64,000 nt of DNA from Amycolatopsis acidicola (lineage in GTDB: Bacteria; Actinomycetota; Actinomycetes; Mycobacteriales; Pseudonocardiaceae), in the NCBI RefSeq assembly GCF_007713735.2, contig NZ_VMNW02000024.1:1-64000 (forward strand), given 5' to 3'. The notes beneath the pieces were generated by a model. It was not told where the DNA came from, searched no databases, and worked only from the letters and a program-made list of their open reading frames with translations. Made by a program: the position numbers and the translations under genes. Shown one piece after another: positions 10,101-22,100 of this stretch (positions within the stretch are counted from its first letter, which is position 1; each line of letters starts with the position of its first letter).

Positions 10101-13100
10101 CCGGTGGCCGCGTCCGGTGTCAGCTCCTCGAGCACGACTTCGCCGAACGGCGTGACCGCGCCGGGCCAGGGCAGGTCCGGCGACGACGAGTCCACGGTGA
10201 GCGCGGGCGCGTCGACCGGGCGCGTGCCGATGACCCGCTCGAACCGCACGACTTCGGGCGCACGCAAGGAAGTTCGGCCGACGAACGCGAGCGCCGCGAC
10301 GTCGGCGGGCTTCGGATAGTGCTCCGAGCCGAAGGTGGCGCGCTCGGCGTCGCGCAGCAGCCGCGCGGCGCGTTCGTGCGTGGCGCGCAATGTCGTTTCG
10401 AAGTCCCAGTGCTCGTCTTCGGAACGGCCGTACTTCCGGGCGAGTTGGTCGAGTTCGGCCCGCGCCCGGCGCGCCCGCGACTGGAAGCTGCTCCACATTG
10501 CGGCGCGATGGAGCCGCCGCACGGTACGGATGTCTCGCTCCAACTGGACCTGGAGCGCGCCGATCACCCACAGCACGTCCTCGGCGTCCTGGTGCCCGCG
10601 TTCGTCCAGCGCCCAGTCGTAACCCGCGTGTGCCAGTGCTTCGCGCGCGTCGCCACGGGCGTGCACGACGTAGTGCGTCAGCCCCGACTCGCGGTAGAAG
10701 GCTTCCCAGTGCTCGGTCAGCCGGGCCAGTTCGTCGTAGGCGAGGTCGGGGTGTTCGACGTGCTCGGCCCACAGGTTGTCGTCCGCGTCCCGGTAGAACA
10801 GGTGCAGGCCGTCGCCGAGGACGGAACCGTCCCGCGTCGTGTAGCGCACCCGCACGCCCAAGATCCGGGCCCCGTGCGGCGCATCGGCGACCGGGAAGTC
10901 CGGGATCGCCTCGACGGCCCGCATCCGGAGGCCGCGAACGTCCACTCCATCCAGCCGCGCGTTGATCCCGGCGAGGATGCGCTCACCCGGCAGCCACGGC
11001 TGCCCCTCGGCCGGAACCAGGCCGGGCACCGGCACTTCGCGGCCATCGGTGCCGGAATCCGGTGTCTCGGCCGCGAGGTGCACGAGGAAGTCGGCGTCCG
11101 GCACGTCGGGGTCACCGGCCTCCGGGCGGAGCGGGACGGCGAACGTGGTGCTGCCGAGACCGGCCAACGCGGCCGCCAGCGCGAAGGTGTTCTGCCTGTG
11201 GTCGGCAGGGTCGGGGTAGCGCACGACCACGGCTGGGCGGCCTTCCTCGTCCCGGATCGGGCCGGGGTCGCCGCTGACGAACACGGCCACCGTGGCATCC
11301 GGATCGCGCAGGATTCCGGCGACTTCGCCCGCGGGATCCCCTGTCACCACACGCTTTTCGAGCCCAGGGTACGAGCCGGCAGGCCGGTCGGTCCGCTGGT
11401 CGACGACGAGGTGCGTGACGCCCGCGTTCCGCAGCGACACCAGGTTCGCCGCGAGGTGCTCGTGCAGCAGCTCGGTGCCCGGCGCTTCGGTGAGCACGAG
11501 GATCCGGTTGGTGCCGCGGATCTCCCGATAGTCGACCGGGGCGCGCACTTCGGCCAGCCGCGCCGCGAGCCGCTCCGGCAGGCCCCAGACGACCGGCGGA
11601 TGCATCGCTTCCCGCAGCACGAGGTGCCGGAACCGGGCGATCTCGGCGACCGCTTCGGCGATCTCCCCGGTGCTCGCCCCTTGTTCCGGCAGCCAGATCT
11701 CGTGCCGGCGCCGGTCTTCGTTCGTCAGCACGGTGGTGATCCTGCCGAGGCCCTGGACACGCTTGATCCCGACTTCGTAGTACGAGTCACCGGGGATGCG
11801 GATGAAGAGGCCGGTGTGGTCGTCCAGGACCTCCAATGCGGTGTGGCCGAGACGATGCGCGACCGTCGCGCGAGTCGGTCCGTCCACGGAGACCGGGGCG
11901 GTCTCGAACCGGCGGGGAGCGGGCGTGATCCGGCCGAGCCGGAACTGCTCGGCCAGCACCCGGTGCACGGTGTCGGCGACGAGGCCGACCGTGGTCTCGT
12001 CGAGCGCGTCGACGCGGAGCGCGCCCTCGAACGTGGCGCCACTGTCGACCCGCCAGAGGTGGTAGAGGCCGCGCCGGAGCAGCACGGTGAACCCGGGTTC
12101 CCCGGTGTAGCCGACGTCGATCCGGAGTTCGCCGCTCGCTTCCCAGCTCGCCCGCACCTGCAGCGGGTGTTCGTGGTCTCGCGCCAGAACGCCTTCTTCG
12201 AACGCGCCGAGCAGCTCGCGGTCTTCGCCGGGGACCGGAGGTTCTTCGCTGGTAAGGGAAACCGGCTCTGGCGGCGCGACCTCCGTCTCATCCGTGGCCT
12301 CGGCCGGAGCGAGTGCGAGCAGCTCGGGCGAACGGCGGATCCGGTGTCGCAGGCCGATCCCGGTCCAGGACCGGTCACGCAGGTTTTCGGCCAGCGAAGC
12401 CAGCCGCGCGAGATCCTCGCCGAACGGGTCGACGGTGATCCCCTGCTCGGCCAGCAACCGCGCGAAACTGTTGCACTGCAAGGGGTTCTTCGCATGGAAG
12501 CCGAACAGCTCCCCGGCGAGGACGGCGGCCTGCCTGCTGATCCAGTCCGGCTCGGTCGGCGGGAGCCGCCACGAGTCGTGCACGGTGGCGTGCTGGTAGG
12601 CCATGGCCGTGCGCATCGCCTCGGTGATCGCCTGCCGCTGCTCGCGCGCGGGCCAGGCCGCCGGGACCTCAACCCGGAACCGCCCGCCGGAAACGCTCAC
12701 CCGCGGCCGGTCCTGCTCGGTCGCGCCGACGCGGAGCTGCAACACCCACGCGCGCGGGTCGTAGGCTGTGACGACCACGTCGGCCCCGTCGTCCTCCCAC
12801 GTGATGTCGTCGACTTCCGGGAGCAGCGCGAGGATGTCGTCCACCGCCCGTCCGACCATCCGCGGATCGGCGGGCCGCCGGAAGGCCTCGTGCCGGTGCC
12901 GCAGCCAGGCGTAGTCCGGGCGCGCGGCGAGGAGGTCGTGTATCCGCAGCACGATGACCGTGGGCGCCAGCGCCCCGAGTTCCCGCAGCGGCAACCTTTC
13001 CTCGCCACCGGCTGCTCGGGCGGACTCGTCGGCGAAGACGACGGTGAGCGCCCCGTCCACGGTGACCTTCACCCGCCCAGCGCCGTCCGGCACGGCCACC

Positions 13101-16100
13101 ATGTCCACAGTGGACGCATCGGCCAGCTCCGCATTGACGTCCGCGGCGAGCTGTCCCGTGTCGAATGGTTCACGCCCGAAGCCCGGCTCCACCATGTCCC
13201 TGCCGAGCACGACGGCGGAGACGGACCGGTCCAGGTGCGCGTCCTCGATCCCGTAGCGGTAGTGGACGACGTCGGCCAGTACCTGCGGCGCCCAGTCCCG
13301 CACCTTAGCCAGCTCGGTGGGCAGCGGGCCGGTCAGCGTCTGCAGGAACCGGTGCACCACAAGGTGATCCGCGACCTCGCGGGCCACCAGCGACCGCCGG
13401 GCCTGCTGCTCGCCCTGACCGGCGACGGCGTCCTGCGGCCGCTCGCGCAGTGAAGTGGACACCTCCTTGACGAGCGCCGCGGCCACGAGCGCCAGCGGTT
13501 CGCCCGTCCGCAGTCCGGCGCGTCCCGACTTCCAGTCGTAGACCGCGGAGGACCACAGGTAGTCGGAGAGCCGATCCCGCGCCGCCTGGTCGTCGCCGAA
13601 GGCCCGTGCGACGCCCCGCTCGGTCAGTTCGAAGGAATCGCGCAGCACTTCGGCGAGGCGGGCCCGGATCTCGGCCTCGCCGCGGCCGTGTTCCTCGGCC
13701 AGGACGCTGACAACGCTTTCCGCCAGCAGGGCCAACGCCGGTTTGGCGGACTCCAGATCCGTGACCACCGGCTCCGCCACCGTGGGCCCGAACAACTCCC
13801 GCACCACAACGTCGAGCGCGCGGTCCGCGTTCGTGGCGTAGACGTGGAGCTCGTCGTCGCGCCGCAGCGCGAAGGAGTCCGCGAGGATCCGGCCATCCGC
13901 GGTCAACGGCGCGGGCAGCTCGTGGAAGACGATCCGCGGCGGCTCCCCGAGCAGTTCGGCGAGCAGATTGTCGTTGCCCCGCACCAGATCGGCGACGGCA
14001 CGGCGGATCACGTCGAGGCTGTGCCCCGCCGGATCGCTCCGCACGTCGAGCCACCGCTCCCCACGCTCCAGCTCGCCGGCCCACCGGGTCGGGTCCGTCA
14101 GCCGCGGCACGCCGTAAACCTGGTTCTGCAGCGCGCGGAAGTCCTCGATCGACAGGTCCGGGCGGAGCCCGCCCGGGAGACTCGCCCGCAGTTCGGCCTG
14201 GCGTGCCCGCTCGATGTCGGCCGTGACCGAATCCTCTTCGCGCACGCCGGTTCGAGTCAGTTTGAGCGCTTCGTCCGCCAGCCTCGCCATCGCGTTCCGC
14301 GCGAGCCTGCCCTCGGCCACGTGTGCCCGGATCTCGGCGACCCGCGTGGCCGGCACGTGGAGCGCGCCTTCCGCGACGAAGGCACCCCAGCCCGCGATGC
14401 GCTCACCGCCGAGCACCTCGTCGGCGTCCAGCATCCGGATCTCCGGTACGGCGGTACCCTCGGGCCACTCGCCCGGCAACGGTGCCAACCGGTCCCCGCG
14501 GTTGTAGACGAGCAGGCCCAGTCGGTTCGCCCGGAGTTTCCGGCCGGACTCGCCGATCGGGAGTTCGAGCCGCGCCCCAGGCAGGCGCCCGGTCGCATCG
14601 CGCCAATCCTCGACCCGGTCGAACACCTTGGGCAGCAGGGACCTGCCCAGGTCGTCCAGCCGCTCGTACAGCCAGATGGCCCCGCCGATGCTGCCCATGG
14701 CGAGCCCGAGAATCACCACCTCGCCGACGATGCCGCCGAGGATCTGCCCGCCGGTGGGATCGACCCAGAGACCGTTTTCGGCGTGCCCGGTGAACTGCGT
14801 TCGCGCCAGGCTGAACGCCTCCGCCAGGAGACCGCCGAACACGCCGAGTTCGGACACCACCACGGTCGTCGCGGTGCTCGCCTTCCGTACGAGTTCCGCG
14901 ATCACTCCGCGGTCGACCACCGCGCGGACGTCGTGCAGCCGCGAAGGACGGGCCACCGGTTCGAAGAGCCGCATCGCGTTGACCAGCAGCTGCCCCGAGA
15001 CCCCGCCGATGGCGCCCTCGCGGGCGCTCCCGTTGCTGGTGATCGCCACCAGCTTCCCGTCGAGCGTGAAATGGGGGCCGCCCGAGGAACCTCCCACGGA
15101 AGCCACGTTCAGCCTGACCGCGCCCATGGCCGGGGCCTGGCCCGCCACCGTTCCGGTCAGCACGCTGCGGACGCCGAGCGGGTTTCCGAAGTGCACCACG
15201 GGTTCGCCGGCGGCCGGGTTCCGCGCGATCCGCGGCGGACCGCCCACCCGGCGGACACCGGGCACCTCGACGAGCACGAGGTCCGGTCGGCTCCGCTGCC
15301 GCTCCCAGCTGAGATCGGCGCCGAGGAACGGGTCCTCGGCCAGGCCCAGTTCCGTCCAGGTGAAGTCGTGCACGGCGCGGATCCGGTGCCCGCCGAAGCG
15401 CACCCGCCGCGGCCGCAGCCCGGCCAGCACGTGCCGCGCCGTGAGCACCAGGTCGTCGGCCACGATCAGTGCGGTCCCGCGCCCGTCCTTGCCCATGGTC
15501 GGCTGGATCACGTTGGGGCCCTCGGCTTCGACGAGGCCGGACACGAGGTCCGGGGCCATATCGTCCACAAGGGACAGACCGGCCAACTCCCTGCCGTGGC
15601 GGCCGAACTGGACGGCGAGCTCCCACTCACGGGGCTCGGCGCTCCACTGGTCGCGCAGGCGCACCCGGTACAGCTCCAGGTTTTCCCGCTGCTGGACGGG
15701 TTCCGCGGCCGCCTCCCACAGGTCGGCCAGCAACCTGGTCGCTTCCAGCGGGCTCGCGGGCGCCCCGACCCGGCGTTGCACGAGCCGCGTGACGACGTCG
15801 ACGGTGTGGCCGATCCGGCCCGCCTCCACGTTCAGCCGTGCGAACTCGTCGCCGACCATCTTGTCGGTTGCCGCAAGGTAAGGCGGCATCAGGGAAAGCG
15901 TGCCGCGCGGGCCCCGCAACGCCACGAACGCGCCCCGCCGGTCGTATCCCGCCTGCACCCGGCTGTCCAGCCGGGCGTCCGGCAGCCTGCCGATCTTGCC
16001 GCCCGTCTCCGTGAGGGTCGGGACCGCGTCGACCACTTCGCGCAGCCAGCGGACGCGACCCGGCAGCGCGAGCCGCAGCGGGCGCGCGCTGTCGCGGTGG

Positions 16101-19100
16101 CGTTTCTCCAGTTTCGCGTTGACCCGCTCGGCGGTGCGCTCGATCTTCTGCGCCCGGCGCACCTGCTGCAGCAGCACGTCCAGCTCCCGGCCGCGCGCCT
16201 CCAGCACCCGGGTGAACCAGTTCTCCGGCAGCAGGCCCCACCGGACATAGGTTTCGATCCGTTGTGCCCAGCGGTCGGTGAGGTAGACCTCTCCGTCCAC
16301 AGTGAACACGAGAACCGAGTCCAGCACCGCGCGTCCGGCGCGCGAGTCGCGCAGGATCCGCTCCAGCTCGTCGTGGCTGACCACCCAGACCGGACCGCCC
16401 TCGGCCGGGTACGCGATCCGTGCCGGGTCGAGCGGGGTGAGCCGGAAGGCTTCCGGCAGCGCCTGCGCGAGTGCCTGCCGGGCCCTGCCGTGCAGTGCCC
16501 CGGTCGCGACCTTCGGGTCGGTGCCGAACCGGGCCCGGATGTCGGCGACCAGCTCGTCGTCGTCCACCCCGGCGCGACGGCTCAGCCACGAGGCCGGGCC
16601 GTTCGTGGCGACGCCGGAAGGAAGCCACCGGGGCTTGGTTTCCCTGCCCAGCCCCGGCTCGACGATGTCCCCGCCGATCACCACGGCGGACACGGCCCGG
16701 TCCAGGTGCTCGCGCTCGGTCCCGTAGCGGTAGCGGACGACTTCGGACAGGGTCTCCCAGCTCCAGCCCCGTACGGTGGCGGCTTCGGGCGACAGCGTGC
16801 CGGTCAGCTCCTGCAGGAACTGGTGCGCCACAAGGTGATCCGCGACCTCGCGCTCGATCAGCACCAGCTCGGCGATGGCGCGGGGAGCCCACGCGGCCTC
16901 CGGCGCCTGCCGCAGCGTCGTGGACAGTTCCTTGACCAGTGTCGTCGCCAGGATGTCCAGTGACTCGCCGGGACGCAGGCCGATGCGGCCGCTCGCCCAG
17001 TCGACGACCCCCGCGGACGACAGGTAGTCGGTGAGCCGGTCGCGCGCGGACTTGTCCGCGGGGAACGCCTGCCGCAGCCCGCGAGGGCTCAGCTCGAACA
17101 CCCGCGCCAGCATCTCCTCGACGTGCACGCGGACCTCGTCCTCGGACTTCCCGTGCGCGCGGGCCAGGATGGGGACGGCCTTCCCGGCAAGCTCCCGCAG
17201 CCAGGGCATCGCCTGCGCCAACCCGGTGACCATCGTGGTTATCGGCTCGGCAGCGGGGTTTTCGGTCCACTCGGCGGCGAAGTCCGTGCGGTCGGCGTTC
17301 CAGCGCACCGTCCACCAGCCCGCGACGCGAGCGAGGGGGATCTCGTCGCTGTCCTGCGGCGAGTAGTGCACGTAGACCCTGCTCGCCGGAGTGTCCATTG
17401 TGGACGACTGGCGCAGTGCATGGACCAGGTCGGAGGTCGACCAGCCGGACGACGGCGGCCCGGCGAAGTGGACGTCGCCGACCAGGTACCGGGCCTGCCC
17501 CGGCGCGGTGACGTCACGGTCGAGGCCGAGGCGGTACCAGGCGAGCGCGTTCCGCAGGTCCTCTTCGAGGCCGCTGTCCGCGGCCGGGAGGTCGGCGTCT
17601 CGGCGGTACACGCCCACCCGGTCGAGCTGGAGGCCATGGCGATCACCGAAGGTCAGCAGTGCCTTGTCGCCGGGCAGCTCGATGACCACGACCTGCGGAC
17701 CGCCGCCGTGGCTGGTGAAACCGTCGTGCTCGCCCGGGACGAGCCTGGCCTGCCAGGTGTTCCACGTCCCGTCCACGTCCTGAACCGCGCCGTTCGCGAT
17801 CAGCCCGTCGCCGTCCGGGGCCGTCCACAGGTCGTAGGTGCGGCCGGTGCTGTCGACGGCCGAGTAGTAGGCCCACGCCCTGCCCTCGACGACAGCCGGC
17901 GCCGCGCGCACCGCGGGCCGCTCGAACACGCCGTCCAGCAACCGGTTCCAGCTCCGCGGCCGCGGAGCCGCGGGAACCCGCAGCGTGGCCAGCTCGTCGG
18001 GAGTGCCGGTGAAGTGGTGCACCCTGCTGCTGCCCTGGACGACGAACTCCCGCGCCAGCCCGGCCTGGTGCAGATCGCGGAAATCCCGGTACCCGAACGG
18101 AACCGTGATGCTCTCCCGCGAACTGCTGAGCCAGACCGGCATCGGCGCGGCGGCGCCCCACGAGTACTCGTCGTACAGGTGCACCTGGTAGGCGATGTGC
18201 ACGGCGGGCGGTTCGCCATCGGCGCCGGGCGTGAGGGTCACCAGGCCGGTCACCGCGTACTGGAAGTCGCCGAGCGCGTGGAACCAGTCGCTTTCCCGGG
18301 GCTCGCCCGGCTGCGCGGGGTGACGCACCCAGCCCGTCGAGAACGGCCGTGGTCCGTAGTAGCGGGAAGTTTCGGCGTCCCTGACGAGCTGCAGCGCCTC
18401 CGCGGTCACGTGCCTGCGCACCGCTTCGCCGAAGCCCGGCAGGTCCCGCACGAGCTCGCCGGGCTCGATCCGGAACGTTTCCCCGGTGTTGCCGAGGAAA
18501 TGCCGTACCAGGCGCGCCGCGTTGGGCCACAGCAAAGCGCCCGCGCCGGCGGCAATGCCGGTGGCGCGTTTGACAGCCCGGTCTCGGAGGGTCGGTTTGC
18601 GCTTGGCGTGCTCGCCCGCGCCGCCGAGGACGCGCGCCTCGCCTCGGGTGGGGTGAGCCGGCCGTTCCGGCAGCGAGCCGAACAGTTCCTCGGTGTCGTC
18701 GACCGATTCCGGCAGCGCTGGGAGCGCGTCCAGGGCCGTTTTGCCGACCGGTGGCGTGGCGAGTGCTTCGAGGTGCACGCCGTGCTCGGTCCGCAGGTGC
18801 GCGATCGCCTCGTCCAACCTGATGAGACCCTCAAGAGTGCGCGTGGGGCTCGTGTCCCGCCACATTCCGATGAAGACGGTCAGCTCGGTGAGGTGCCCGA
18901 ATGCCCGGAGCACGGCGGCGCGCACCGTTTCGGTTTCGGCCTGCGCGTATGCGGTTGTCAGTGCCTCCCCGACCCAGCCGGCCAGCTTCGGGGTCCGGGG
19001 CTCACGGTGGACCGCCACGTCGAGCACGTCGATGAGGTCGGCGAGCGAGTAGCCGAGGACGACGCCGGGCTGGACTGTCAATGACAGCAGCGTGATCACG

Positions 19101-22100
19101 TGCTCCCAGCCGGTTTCGCGCCAACCGTGTGCGGCGCCGAAAGCGTTTTCCTCCGGGCCGAGGTGCCTGCGCAACGCGGCGAGCAGCAAGCCGAGCGAGA
19201 AGTTCCCGCCGACCGGAATCAGTTCGAGCGTGCGCTTTCCGAGCGGCGCTTGCTCGCGCAGCGCGGCGGCTCGCCGGGCGACGCCCAGCTGCTTGTCCCG
19301 CGCCGGTGGCTCCGGCAGGAGCGTGGACTCCCGCAGCCAGAGCTCCAGACCTTCGGCGGCGGCCAGCATCGCGTCGTGCAACTCGGCCAGGAGGCCGGCC
19401 GCCTCGACGTGGGGCAGTTCGAAGGTGAGCTCGTCCGCCAGCGTGGCGATCCGGTTCAGGTCCGGTTTCGCGATCCCGTACCGGGCCGTCCAGCGCTTGT
19501 CCCAGGTGACCGCGAACTCCTCCGCCCGCGCCAGCCAGCCCTTCCAGGCGTCGAAGTCGAACTCGTCGCCGGTGGGCGGTTCGGCGGGTAGGCGGTCGTC
19601 CGGGACCCGCGTCGCTGTTTCGCCGCCGGGATCGCGTTTGGCGCCGGTGAGCACGGTCCGGTCGGGCGCGGGGTAGGCCGCCGCCTGGATTTCGTGGGCC
19701 TGCAACACATGTACGAGCTCGCCGAGGTCCGCGGGACCGGTGGTGACGCTCAGGTAGCCGCGCGGCGGCAGCACGTCCGCGATCGCGGTCAGCAGTCCGG
19801 GGCTCAGCTCCCGGTAATTCCAGTCCTTCAGCGCGATGACGAACCGCGCATCGGTTTTCCCGGCCGAAAGCACCACCCTGTTCCCGTGGTCGCCATCGAC
19901 GAGGAAGTTGCTGAGCCCCAGCGCGGCCAGCTGGGCGATCAGCCTCGGCAGCTCGGCGATTTCACTGTGGCGCACCGACAAGTGCAGCCGCTCCCCGCTG
20001 CCGAGGCGGTCCGCCGCCGCCCGCATCGAGGCCTCCGGGTGCGGCCCCGCTGTCACCTCGGGCAGGTCCGGCAGCAGCCTCGGCAGCGCGATGCGGATCT
20101 CGCCGTTTGCATCAGGCCCGTCGACCACGACGTACCACGGGCGGAGCGCGTCGACGAGGTCCCCGGCACCGTTGACCACGAGAACGTCGTTGTGGGGCAA
20201 GGAATTCCGCAGTTCGAGCACCGCGTTGCGGTAGCCACCGGTGAACTCGTCCCGGCGCACCTCCCGCGGGACCACGGCGCCCGGTTCGGCCGAAGACGGG
20301 AGCGTCGCGCGGGCGCGATCGGAGTCCAGTTCACGACGCAGCGGCACCTGGCCGAGGCTCTCCAGGACCGTCCACCCGGCCCGGCCGACGAGCAGCACAT
20401 CCGCCGGGCCGGGGAAGCCCGGCGTGCCGAACCGGTGGATTTCCGCGACGTCCTCGAGCTGCGTGATGTGGTGGATCTCGGCGAGCAGCTCGGCGCGCAG
20501 GGTGTCGGCGTCGTCGGTGAAGTAGTTGGAGGGCACCATGCCTGCCAGCAGCGAGTGCTGGACCTGCTCCAGCACCAGCCGTTGCTCGCGGAGCAGGTCC
20601 AACGCCCAGCCCGCGGCCAGCTCACCCGCGGGCGTCGGCGCCCAGCCGTAACCGTCGAGCACCAGCGACATCCAGTCCCGGCCGGGCGCGGGCACCTCGA
20701 CGTACGCGAAACCGGCGTCGCGGAGGGCGTCGTCGAAGTGCGCGTGCAGGGCCGCGGCGAGACCGCGCGTTTCGACGTCCATCGAGGTGTTCTCGGCCCA
20801 GGCGGTGTCCCCGAGCTGCAGCAGGTACTCCACCGTGCCCGCGTCGCCGAGGGAGAACCGCATCCGGACGCCGTCCTGGCCCCGGGTGATCTCGGTGTCC
20901 TCGGGCCGGAACCTGGCTCCCCCGAGGGAAAACTCGGAGAGCCCCGCGACGATCCGCTCGGCGGGATCCCGTTCCGCGCGGGAGTACTGCACCGCGGGCG
21001 AGCCCGGCCGCAGCTGGATCAGCGAACGCACGTACTCGCTGTCCTCCGGATGGACGGCCAGCGAGACGACCGCCTCGGTCATCTCCTCCGTCCACAAGGG
21101 ACTCTGAATCGCGGCGAGTTCGGCAGGCAGCACGCCGCCCGGCAACAGCTTGAGGAACCGCCGCTCGGCCTCGTGCGCGCCGATCTCCCGCGCCACCACC
21201 TGCGCGGCGGTCAGCCCCGTCGGCTCGCCCTGCAGGGCGTGCGCCGCCTCGTGCAGGATCGCGGCCACGACATCGGCCACCGTCACGTCACGCAGCCGGT
21301 TGCCGGCGGCGTCGAAACGGCCCAGCCGCACGCCCATCCGGCGGGTGTCGTCGAGTACCGCGCGCACCGTCGGGTCCGCCGCGGCGCGCCCCGGCACCGA
21401 CCACGCCGGCGCCCTCAACTGCGTCCGCACGCCTTCCGGGCTCAGCTCGAACAGCCCTTCGACGAGCCGCCGGACCGTCTCGCGCGCCTCGTCCTCGGTG
21501 ACGCCGTCGAGCACCTCCGTGAGCACCGGCGCCGCGGCCACGGCGACCTCGGCGAGTGTCTCGTCCCGCAGATCCGCCACCACCGACGCGACCCGCCAGG
21601 GCGCGAACACCGCCGGCACCTCGGCCGGGCCGGACGCCGCCGCCACCGGCACGGCGGGCATGTGGTGCGTCCCGGTGCTCAGCACCAGCACCGCCGGGCC
21701 GTCGCCGCCGAGGTGGCGGAGCCTGCCGTCGGGTTCGACGATGTCCACCGCGATTTCCCGCTGTGCGGCCAGATCCGCCTCGGTGACCGACTCCGGCACG
21801 TCGGCGCCCAGCAGCCGCAGCGCGCGCCCGAGCGAGTCCGGCCCGGCCGGAATCCATTGCGCGCGAAGCATTCCCTGGTTCAGCCGCCGGGTCTGGCCGA
21901 TGCTCGGCGCGTTCGGATCACCGGTGGTGAAGGCGAAGTCGGTGGCCGGGAGCCTGCCGATCCGTTTCGCGCCGGGCAGCGTCGCCGCGACCAGCGCGCC
22001 GTAGGGGACCCCGTAGTGGTAGATCGCGGAGCGGACCAGTTCGGTGTGCTCGGAGGAATCCGCCGGCCCCCGGTACTGCTCGCCGACGAGCGCGCCGTGG

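Noticed and set aside
8147..13453. 1,768-codon plus-strand frame
   Set aside because: Same antisense shadow effect; the opposite strand carries clear repeated domains with catalytic or structural motifs.
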